NCBI GenBank assembly: GCA_030150565.1
Contig: JASLFR010000046.1
Span: 1-30,595, forward strand
Source of the DNA: Cardiobacteriales bacterium
GTDB taxonomy: Bacteria; Pseudomonadota; Gammaproteobacteria; Cardiobacteriales; Wohlfahrtiimonadaceae
Direction: 5' to 3'
DNA: 30,595 nt
Part shown: positions 24,366 to 30,595 of the stretch, in pieces
Layout of the letters: each line of letters starts with the position of its first letter
How positions within the stretch are numbered: the stretch's first letter is position 1
The notes under the pieces: generated by a model
What the model saw: the letters and a program-made list of their open reading frames with translations, nothing else
Told to the model about the DNA's origin: nothing
The model's database searches: none
Position numbers and translations under genes: made by a program

Positions 24366-26069
24366 ATGAAAACCTCTAATTTTTTACTCAGCACACTCCG
24401 TGAAACACCAAACGATGCAGAGATAAAATCTCATCAACTGATGCTCCGTGCAGGAATGATTAAACGTGTCAGCTCTGGCATCTACACATGGAGCCCTCTT
24501 GGCCTACGCGTATTACGAAAGACAGAGAATATTGTCCGTGAAGAGATGAATCGTGCAGGCGCACTTGAGGTGCTTATGCCGATGACGCAACCTGCTGAAC
24601 TGTGGGAAGAGTCTGGTCGTTGGGAGCAATTTGGCCCTGAGCTACTGCGCATTAAAGATCGCCATCAGAGAGATTACTGCTTAGGCCCTACTCACGAAGA
24701 GGTGATTACCGATTTTGCACGCTCAGAGTTGAAGAGCTATCGCCAATTACCGATCAATCTCTATCAGATTCACTGGAAGTTCCGTGACGAGATTCGCCCC
24801 CGTTTTGGTGTGATGCGCTCACGTGAATTTTTGATGAAAGATGCCTATTCTTTCCATATTGATGAGGCCTCTCTCGATGAGACTTATGAGAAGATGTATC
24901 ACGCCTACTCAGCAGTTCTTGATCGTCTAAAACTTGAGTATCGTGCAGTTTTTGCAGACTCAGGAGCGATTGGGGGGAGCAAATCTCAAGAGTTCCACGT
25001 TATCTCTGAAGCGGGCGAAGATGCGATCGCCTACTCAACAGAATCTGATTATGCTGCCAATATTGAAGCGGCAGAAGCGATTGCAGTTGGGGAGCGTGGT
25101 GCGGCAGATCAGCCCCTTAAAAAACAGGAGACCCCTGGAATCGTTACCATTGAGGAGCTCTCCCGCTTCTTCAATATGCCCTCATCAATGTTGCTAAAAA
25201 CATTAGTTCTTCATGATCCTGAAGGGGGGCTCATTGCAGTCTGTCTGCGTGGTGATCATGAACTTAATGAGATTAAAGCTGAAAATAGTGGACTCTTCCA
25301 AGTCCCTCTCTCCTTTGCAAGCGATCAAGAGATTGAGGAGAAGTTAGGAGTTGCTGTCGGTTCACTTGGCCCCATCGGATTAGAGATTCCTGTTCTCTTT
25401 GACCGCCAAGCGGCACTCATGAGCAATTTTGCTTGTGGCGCAAATGAATCAGGCTTTCACTATCTTGGTGCCAATATTGGACGTGATCTTCCCGAGCCAA
25501 AGGTGTTAGATCTTCGTGAAATTAAAGAGGGAGATCCCTCCCCTTGCGGAAAAGGACTCATTAAAATTGCTCGTGGTATTGAAGTTGGGCATATCTTCCA
25601 ATTGGGTGATCGCTACTCTAAAGCGATGAATGCAACTGTACTCGATGAGAATGGAAAAGCTGCTGTAATGCAGATGGGCTGTTACGGCATTGGGGTAACT
25701 CGTATTGTGGCAGCTGCAATTGAGCAGCAAAATGATGAGAATGGCATCATCTGGCCAGAGGCGATTGCCCCCTTTACGCTCTCGATTATTCCGATGAATT
25801 ACCATAAATCAGAGATGGTTCGGGAGATGGCAGATCAGCTCTACGAAACCTTTAGCGCTCTTGGCATCGATGTTCTATTAGAAGATCGTAACATTCGCGC
25901 AGGAGAGGCGTTTAGCGATCATGAACTGATTGGCATTCCCCACCGTTTAGTGATTGGTGAACGCTCCCTTAAAAATGGAGAGGTTGAGTATAAAGGGCGA
26001 AGAGATGAAACATCTACCAATATTGCTCTTGATAAGGTACTCCCCTTCATTCAAGGAAAATTAGCGTAA
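24366..26069 (+). CDS. proS: Prolyl-tRNA synthetase (bacterial type with editing insert)
   Basis: ProS is the class II synthetase that charges tRNA-Pro in the cytoplasm. The 567-residue length fits the bacterial form with an editing (INS, YbaK-like) domain inserted between motifs 2 and 3, at about residues 225-400. The N-terminal SRGTYTWSPLG-like segment (SSGIYTWSPLG), RDEIRPRFGVMRSREFLMKDAYSF around motif 2 (given in parts: DEIRPRFGVMR, REFLMKDAYSF), and QMGCYGIGVTR in motif 3 are diagnostic. The ATG has only a weak ribosome-binding site, the best match (AAGGG) being about 14 nt away. The preceding terminator ends 38 bp upstream, leaving little room for a promoter. Confidence 0.97.
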   Translation: MKTSNFLLSTLRETPNDAEIKSHQLMLRAGMIKRVSSGIYTWSPLGLRVLRKTENIVREEMNRAGALEVLMPMTQPAELWEESGRWEQFGPELLRIKDRHQRDYCLGPTHEEVITDFARSELKSYRQLPINLYQIHWKFRDEIRPRFGVMRSREFLMKDAYSFHIDEASLDETYEKMYHAYSAVLDRLKLEYRAVFADSGAIGGSKSQEFHVISEAGEDAIAYSTESDYAANIEAAEAIAVGERGAADQPLKKQETPGIVTIEELSRFFNMPSSMLLKTLVLHDPEGGLIAVCLRGDHELNEIKAENSGLFQVPLSFASDQEIEEKLGVAVGSLGPIGLEIPVLFDRQAALMSNFACGANESGFHYLGANIGRDLPEPKVLDLREIKEGDPSPCGKGLIKIARGIEVGHIFQLGDRYSKAMNATVLDENGKAAVMQMGCYGIGVTRIVAAAIEQQNDENGIIWPEAIAPFTLSIIPMNYHKSEMVREMADQLYETFSALGIDVLLEDRNIRAGEAFSDHELIGIPHRLVIGERSLKNGEVEYKGRRDETSTNIALDKVLPFIQGKLA

Positions 26070-26084
26070 ATCGATCCTGATAGA

Positions 26085-26121
26085 ATAAAAAAAGCCTGCA
26101 TCTCTTGATGCAGGCTTTTTA
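26085..26121. terminator. Bidirectional terminator between proS and tsaB
   Basis: AAAGCCTGCATC (26091-26102) pairs with GATGCAGGCTTT (26107-26118) around TCTT. An A-run precedes the stem and a T-run follows it, so it should work for both converging genes. Confidence 0.92.
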
Positions 26122-26143
26122 TTTCTCCTCTTTACTGAAGATC

Positions 26144-26866
26144 TCAACTCATCTCCGCTTTTAAAGCACGAGCTGCTCTCTGCTCCTCTAACGTTAAAGC
26201 AACATTATTACGAAGATAGATAGGTGATACTTGATCTGCATAGAGCCCTAATGATTGCTCAAGATCATTCAGCGCTAAAAGCGCCACTTCACCTGCTCGA
26301 GGATGCTTCTGCTCTAGAAGGAGCGCTGGTTTAATAATATTAACCGCCTCACTATCTAACGCCCAACCATCTCCGACACCGATAATTTGATCTCCACGCC
26401 CCTCAAATTGCTCATAGATAAGATCGAGGGAAGAGACCGTATCAGGAATCAGAGGATTAACCAATTTTGGCGCCTCCCCCTCTCCATAAAGTCCCCAATA
26501 GACCTCATTCATCTTGGCATCCATAATCGGTAAGATCTGCTTATCAGGGTGCTCCTCAAGAAGAGGGAGCACAAGCGCCGCCAATGTTGAGACTGGAACA
26601 ATTGGCAACGAGAGACCACTCCCCAAACCTTGCACAAACCCACACGCAATTCGAAGCCCAGCAAAACTACCAGGCCCCGCCGCAAAGGCGAGCCCTTCAA
26701 GATCATCAAAGGTGATTTCAGATTCTGCCATCACCTCTTTAATCATCGGCATTAAAACCTCGATATGTTTACGAGGCGTTACTGCAAGGCGCTCAACAAT
26801 CTCACCGTTGACATAGACAGCTGCGGAACACGCTTCAGTAGAGGCATCTAGTGCTAATATCTTCAT
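26144..26866 (-). CDS. tsaB: tRNA threonylcarbamoyladenosine biosynthesis protein TsaB
   Basis: TsaB is the non-catalytic partner of TsaD in making t6A37 in ANN-decoding tRNAs. The 240-residue ASKHA-fold product begins MKILALDASTEACSAAV and has AAGPGSFAGLRIA, a slight variant of the usual GPGSFTGxR. Lack of full metal-binding residues distinguishes TsaB from TsaD. It is the last gene of the ettA-zinc finger-tsaB group, starting 2 bp after the zinc-finger stop (TAG-GA-ATG). The AAGAG upstream serves as ribosome-binding site. Confidence 0.95.
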   Translation of the reverse strand: MKILALDASTEACSAAVYVNGEIVERLAVTPRKHIEVLMPMIKEVMAESEITFDDLEGLAFAAGPGSFAGLRIACGFVQGLGSGLSLPIVPVSTLAALVLPLLEEHPDKQILPIMDAKMNEVYWGLYGEGEAPKLVNPLIPDTVSSLDLIYEQFEGRGDQIIGVGDGWALDSEAVNIIKPALLLEQKHPRAGEVALLALNDLEQSLGLYADQVSPIYLRNNVALTLEEQRAARALKAEMS

Positions 26867-26868
26867 TC

Positions 26869-27042
26869 CTAGCTCTTATGAACGTGGTAACGAGTACTGC
26901 AGTAGGGGCAGATGGCCACTCCATCGCTATCCGGTTTTAGATAGACACGAGGGTGAAGACTCCACGCCTTCTCCTCTTTTGGTGGGCAGCAGATCGGCAA
27001 CTCCTCTGCACTAACAGTAACTTCTCTCTCTACTTGACTCAT
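26869..27042 (-). CDS. Small CHCC zinc-finger protein (NDUFS6-like domain)
   Basis: This 57-residue protein matches the zf-CHCC pattern, with C18 or C19, H30 (in LHPRVYL), C45 and C48 (CPYCSTRYHV) as the likely zinc ligands. The same domain forms the C-terminal part of NDUFS6, the 13-kDa zinc subunit of mitochondrial and alphaproteobacterial complex I. Free-standing copies are common in proteobacteria, where their role is not established to my knowledge. The ATG at 27042 is chosen because AAGGAG stands exactly 7 nt upstream, right after the ettA stop. An earlier in-frame start would lie inside ettA. It is tightly packed between ettA and tsaB. Confidence 0.88.
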   Translation of the reverse strand: MSQVEREVTVSAEELPICCPPKEEKAWSLHPRVYLKPDSDGVAICPYCSTRYHVHKS

Positions 27043-27055
27043 AAAACCGCTCCTT

Positions 27056-28726
27056 CTATCGAGAAATAGGTTTGTATTTAATACGTTGAGGGCGATCCGC
27101 CTCATCCCCTAAGCGACGACGGCGATCCGCTTCATACTCCTCATAGTTTCCTTCGAACCATTCTACATGAGAGTTCCCTTCAAAGGCTAATATGTGGGTA
27201 GCGATTCGGTCTAAGAACCAGCGGTCATGCGAGATCACAACCACACAGCCTGCAAAGGCTAAAATGGCATCCTCAAGCGCACGAAGCGTTTCAACGTCAA
27301 GGTCATTTGTCGGTTCGTCGAGCAGAATTACGTTCCCTCCAGAGCGAAGAACCTTCGCTAAGTGAACACGATTCCGCTCCCCCCCTGATAGATCCTTAAT
27401 TCGCTTCTGCTGATCCGCCCCTTTAAAATTAAAGCGGCCACAATAAGCGCGAGAAGGGGTCTCAAAGTTTCCTACTTTGATAATATCCTGCCCATCGGAG
27501 ATCTCCTCCCAAACAGTCTTATTATCATCAAGAGAGTCACGGCTCTGATCAACATAGGCGAGCTTCACCGACTCACCAACACGGAAGGTTCCCGCATCGG
27601 GCTCAAGCTGACCTGTCATCAATTTAAAGAGGGTCGACTTACCCGCACCATTTGGACCGATCACCCCAACAATCCCCCCTTTAGGGAGATTAAAACTTAA
27701 ATTTTCATAAAGTAGTTTATCGTCAAACGCTTTAGCGACATCGGTCGCCTCAATCACTAAATCTCCTAAGCGAGGACCGGGGGGAATGTAGATCTCCATC
27801 GTCTCATTTCGCTGCTGGAACTCTTGGCTCTCAAGCTCTTCAAAACGGGCAAGACGCGCTTTTGATTTGGACTGACGCCCTTTCGCTCCTTGACGCACCC
27901 ACTCAAGCTCTTTTTTGATCGCCTTAGCGTGGGACTCTTCCTGCTTCTTCTCCATCTCTAAGCGCTTATCTTTCTGCTCAAGCCAGCTTGAGTAGTTCCC
28001 CTCCCATGGAATACCGCGCCCACGGTCGAGCTCTAAAATCCAGCCCGCTACATTATCTAAGAAGTAACGGTCGTGCGTTACTGCCACAACTGTTCCTGGA
28101 TAATCTTCTAAAAAGCGCTCAAGCCATGCAACAGACTCTGCATCAAGATGGTTTGTCGGCTCATCAAGAAGCAACATGTCAGGCTTCTCTAGTAGAAGTT
28201 TACAGAGCGCTACACGACGCTTCTCCCCTCCTGAAAGAGTAGCAACATCACGATCCATTGCTGGAAGACGGAGCGCATCGGCAGCGATCTCTAATTGTCG
28301 ATCGAGATTGTGCCCATCTGTTGTTGAGACAATCGCCTCAAGCTCTGCTTGTCGAGTTGCTAAAGCATCAAAATCTGCATCAGGATCAGCATACGCAGCA
28401 TAGACCTCGTCAAGCTCTTTAAGTGCATTCTTAATAGGGCCAAGCGCCTCTTCAAGATTGCCACGAACATCGAGCGCCTCATTCAGTTTTGGCTCCTGCT
28501 CTAAAAAACCGATCTTAATCCCTGGTTGCGCCCGCGCCTCCCCTTGGATATTGGTATCTTGCCCCGCCATAATGCGTAGGAGCGTCGATTTACCAGCACC
28601 ATTTAATCCAAGTACCCCAATTTTCGCCCCTGGAAAGAAGGAGAGGGAGATATCCTTCAAAATTTCACGATTCGGGTGAACCACTTTGCTCACACGATTC
28701 ATCGTATAGATAAATTGTCCTGACAT
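27056..28726 (-). CDS. ettA: Energy-dependent translational throttle protein (ABC-F ATPase)
   Basis: EttA is an ABC-F protein that binds the ribosomal E site and gates the first elongation step according to the ATP/ADP ratio. The 556-residue product has two ABC domains and no membrane segments. Domain 1 has Walker A GLNGAGKS (40-47), signature LSGGEKRR and Walker B LLLDEPTNHLD. Domain 2 has GPNGAGKST, LSGGERNR and VILLDEPTNDLD. The linker between them is charged and helical, as expected for the tRNA-contacting region. The N-terminal MSGQFIYTMNRVSKVV is typical of EttA rather than of Uup or YheS. It is the first gene of a minus-strand trio. Confidence 0.96.
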   Translation of the reverse strand: MSGQFIYTMNRVSKVVHPNREILKDISLSFFPGAKIGVLGLNGAGKSTLLRIMAGQDTNIQGEARAQPGIKIGFLEQEPKLNEALDVRGNLEEALGPIKNALKELDEVYAAYADPDADFDALATRQAELEAIVSTTDGHNLDRQLEIAADALRLPAMDRDVATLSGGEKRRVALCKLLLEKPDMLLLDEPTNHLDAESVAWLERFLEDYPGTVVAVTHDRYFLDNVAGWILELDRGRGIPWEGNYSSWLEQKDKRLEMEKKQEESHAKAIKKELEWVRQGAKGRQSKSKARLARFEELESQEFQQRNETMEIYIPPGPRLGDLVIEATDVAKAFDDKLLYENLSFNLPKGGIVGVIGPNGAGKSTLFKLMTGQLEPDAGTFRVGESVKLAYVDQSRDSLDDNKTVWEEISDGQDIIKVGNFETPSRAYCGRFNFKGADQQKRIKDLSGGERNRVHLAKVLRSGGNVILLDEPTNDLDVETLRALEDAILAFAGCVVVISHDRWFLDRIATHILAFEGNSHVEWFEGNYEEYEADRRRRLGDEADRPQRIKYKPISR

Positions 28727-29121
28727 ATTACTTTATTTCCTTACCGATTAGAGATGATTGAATAAGTGTTGAAATGTGATCACTCGTCTACCTTCGTCAT
28801 CACCCTTCAATTTGTATAAAAAATTGTAAATTTTCTCCGCCTGATCAAAAGCGCTACCCGTGAGATTCTACACTATTTAGCGTAAAGTTATGTATAGTAA
28901 AACTATCTTTTTTCAACCGTTTTAATCCATTTTTGTCTAGTGTAGAGTACCCCTCAAACCACTCTTTCGTTTCGATTAATTATGGAAAAAAGATCGAAAG
29001 AGAGTAGATAAATTGATTCAACATTTCTACACCGTGAGGGGATGATTCACCCCGAATCAGATTTAAAATTAACGAAGATAAAACGCTACACGATCTTTAA
29101 TGATTCCAAAGGAGAGTAATC
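28727..29121. other. 395-bp non-coding region with dense complementary segments
   Basis: No convincing gene was found here. The plus strand contains TCTACACTA (28867-28875) and its exact complement TAGTGTAGA (28938-28946). CCCCTCA (28950-28956) is complementary to TGAGGGG (29035-29041), and CTCTTTCG (28962-28969) to CGAAAGAG (28995-29002). TGATTC (29043-29048) pairs with GAATCA (29054-29059) around ACCCC. TCTACAC recurs at 29026-29032. The last 60 bp lead to a good ribosome-binding site (AAGGAGAG) for the next gene. Promoters for ettA and for the oxidoreductase must lie here, but no hexamer pair was convincing. The region may be a structured leader or an unannotated small RNA. Confidence 0.45.
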
Positions 29122-30090
29122 ATGAGTTATAAAATCACCCTCACAAAGCAGGGGGGCATCGAAAATTTTCTTAAAGAGCCCCTCACTCCCCGTTCACCCA
29201 ATGCGAATGAGGTCCTCATTGAGCAGAGAGCGGTCGGCTTAAACTTTATCGATATATACCATCGGGAGGGGCTCTACCCTCTCAAAACTCCTCTCACCAT
29301 TGGGCAGGAAGCGGCAGGAATTATTATTGAGGTAGGAAGTGATGTGACCGATTTCAAAGTTGGGGATCGTGTCGCATATGCAGGGGCATTTGGCGCTTAT
29401 GCAACTCACAATACCGTTCCTGCTGAGCGGCTTGTTCATATTCCTGATTCAACAAATTTTAATGATGCCGCAGCCTCACTCTTAAGAGGGGGAACGGCAA
29501 GTTACCTTCTCTTCGATCTCTACCCTCTAAAGAGTGGGGAGACTGCACTCATTCATGCAGGTGCAGGGGGCGTTGGGCAGATTTTAATTCAATGGGCGAA
29601 GGCGATCGGCGCAAAGGTGATCACAACCGTTGGTTCTGAAGAGAAGCGTCAGGTAGTTGAGGCACTCGGAGCTGATCTTGTGATCAATTACCGTACCGAA
29701 TCGATCGTTGAGAGGGTGCGCTCCTTTATCCCTGATGGGGTAGACGTTGTTTATGATGGTGTTGGAAAAGATACTTTTGAAGCTTCTTTAGACTCTCTAA
29801 AACTGCTCGGCATGATGGTCTCTTACGGTAACGCTTCAGGCGCTCCCCCTGATGTAAATCCTTTAACGCTACTCAATAAAGGGGCACTCTTTTTAACCCG
29901 CCCCAACCTCAATAGCTACACCTCTACCCCTGAGCGGTATCAGATTGTAATGAATCGCTGGATGGAGGCGCTCGACCAAGGGATTGTGAATCTCTCGATC
30001 TATAAAGAGTATTCGCTAGAAGAGGTGGGTAAGGCGCAAACAGAATTGGCAAATCGAAAGGTGATTGGTGCAATTGTTCTTACGCCCTGA
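29122..30090 (+). CDS. qorA: Zinc-free quinone oxidoreductase (NADPH-dependent, MDR superfamily)
   Basis: This 322-residue cytoplasmic oxidoreductase fits the zeta-crystallin/QOR branch of the medium-chain dehydrogenase family, which reduces quinones with NADPH. The N-terminal GroES-like domain has NFIDIYHREGLYP and GQEAAGIIIEVGS. The catalytic-zinc residues of alcohol dehydrogenases are absent. The Rossmann nucleotide motif AGAGGVGQ is at residues 146-153. DVVYDGVGKDTFEASLDSL and the VSYGNASG segment closely resemble Escherichia coli QorA. AAAGGAGAG lies 5 nt before the ATG. The downstream membrane protein starts 43 bp later with no visible terminator, so the two may be co-transcribed. Confidence 0.9.
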   Translation: MSYKITLTKQGGIENFLKEPLTPRSPNANEVLIEQRAVGLNFIDIYHREGLYPLKTPLTIGQEAAGIIIEVGSDVTDFKVGDRVAYAGAFGAYATHNTVPAERLVHIPDSTNFNDAAASLLRGGTASYLLFDLYPLKSGETALIHAGAGGVGQILIQWAKAIGAKVITTVGSEEKRQVVEALGADLVINYRTESIVERVRSFIPDGVDVVYDGVGKDTFEASLDSLKLLGMMVSYGNASGAPPDVNPLTLLNKGALFLTRPNLNSYTSTPERYQIVMNRWMEALDQGIVNLSIYKEYSLEEVGKAQTELANRKVIGAIVLTP

Positions 30091-30133
30091 CCCTTTCACT
30101 CTATTTAAATCTTAATAAGGAGCATTGAGCATT

Positions 30134-30595
30134 ATGAGCGATTTTTTCGCACTTCTATCGGTCGCCTTTATGGTTGGCTTTTTGGCGCAGACACACTGTG
30201 TCGGCATGTGTGGCCCCGTCATCGGTATTTTAGGAATTAATAACTCCTATAAACGGATTCCAGCAGCGATCCTCTATAACTTAGGGCGCATCTCTACCTA
30301 CACCTTCTTAGGTCTATTGGGGGGATTACTCGCAACGCAAGTCTCCGATATTACAGGCGTTCAATATGTCATTCGTTGGACGGCAGGCGCCATTATGATC
30401 TTTATTGGATTACAGCTTCTTGGCATGCCCCAATTTTTAGCAGTGGTTGAAAAACCGTTTCAAGTGATCTGGAAACCTCTTCAGAAGTTTGCTCAACGCT
30501 TCTTCCCCATTAAAACAGCCTTTGGCACCTACATTGTTGGATTTATCTGGGGCTTTCTCCCATGTGGTGCGGTTTATGGGCCTCTAGCGGTTGCT
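30134..30595 (+). CDS. TauE/SafE-family (UreH-like) membrane protein, 3'-truncated by window edge
   Basis: The frame is open from the ATG to the window end (154 residues), with no stop. The sequence alternates hydrophobic helices and short loops. It has the family hallmarks H21-C22-V-G-M-C26-G-P near the N-terminus, YNLGRISTYTFLG after it, and GFLPCGAVYGPLAV at the visible end. These fit the sulfite-exporter TauE/SafE or UreH-like group, members of which are found near cytochrome oxidase assembly genes and have been linked to metal handling. The substrate is unknown. AGGAG stands 11 nt before the ATG. A TTG three codons earlier is too close to that site. Confidence 0.82.
   Translation, partial: MSDFFALLSVAFMVGFLAQTHCVGMCGPVIGILGINNSYKRIPAAILYNLGRISTYTFLGLLGGLLATQVSDITGVQYVIRWTAGAIMIFIGLQLLGMPQFLAVVEKPFQVIWKPLQKFAQRFFPIKTAFGTYIVGFIWGFLPCGAVYGPLAVA

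Noticed and set aside
28893..28913. Hairpin ATAGT-AAA-ACTAT followed by a T-run, as a terminator
   Set aside because: The stem is only 5 bp and AT-only apart from one G-C pair, and no plus-strand gene ends just upstream. It may still form part of the larger structured region.

Overview
This window is core chromosome from a gammaproteobacterium, moderately AT-rich by eye. The evidence is the gene set and order: glyS-gmhB-plsC-rsmD, hemE, rpsB-tsf, proS, and ettA beside tsaB. The complete nuoA-N operon has separate nuoC and nuoD, so it is not the Escherichia or Pseudomonas arrangement with a fused nuoCD. The proteins read like the Ignatzschineria/Wohlfahrtiimonas/Cardiobacterium side of the class, but that placement is a guess from memory.

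Layout. 1-3543 (+): the 3' part of glyS, then gmhB, plsC and rsmD, tightly packed with 4-bp stop/start overlaps. They serve tRNA charging, LPS heptose supply, phospholipid synthesis and 16S rRNA methylation. 3546-5487 (-): hemE, a NUDIX hydrolase and a receiver-only response regulator, probably one transcript, meeting rsmD tail to tail across 2 bp. 5488-7568 (+): hemE/rpsB divergent promoters, a structured rpsB leader, rpsB, two hairpins, tsf and a strong terminator. 7604-22202 (-): a 14-gene respiratory complex I operon, read nuoA to nuoN, ending in its own terminator. 22203-22390: divergent control region. 22391-24327 (+): an M20 amidohydrolase, then a secreted DUF4124 protein with its own promoter and terminator. 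24366-26069 (+): proS. 26085-26121: two-way terminator. 26144-28726 (-): ettA, a 57-residue CHCC zinc-finger protein and tsaB. 28727-29121: a 395-bp non-coding gap rich in complementary segments. 29122-30595 (+): zinc-free quinone oxidoreductase, then the 5' part of a TauE/SafE-family membrane protein cut by the window end.

How the genes work together. Most of the window is translation (glyS, rsmD, rpsB, tsf, proS, ettA, tsaB) and aerobic energy metabolism (complex I, heme synthesis, quinone oxidoreductase). I corrected several starts from ribosome-binding sites: nuoB, nuoD, nuoE, nuoJ, the amidohydrolase, the DUF4124 protein and the zinc-finger protein. No tRNA or rRNA gene, insertion sequence, prophage, CRISPR array or defence locus was recognised. 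I found no clear new multi-gene system. The best leads are the self-complementary region at 28866-29059, a GmhB with a degraded zinc loop, and an orphan receiver protein co-transcribed with heme synthesis.
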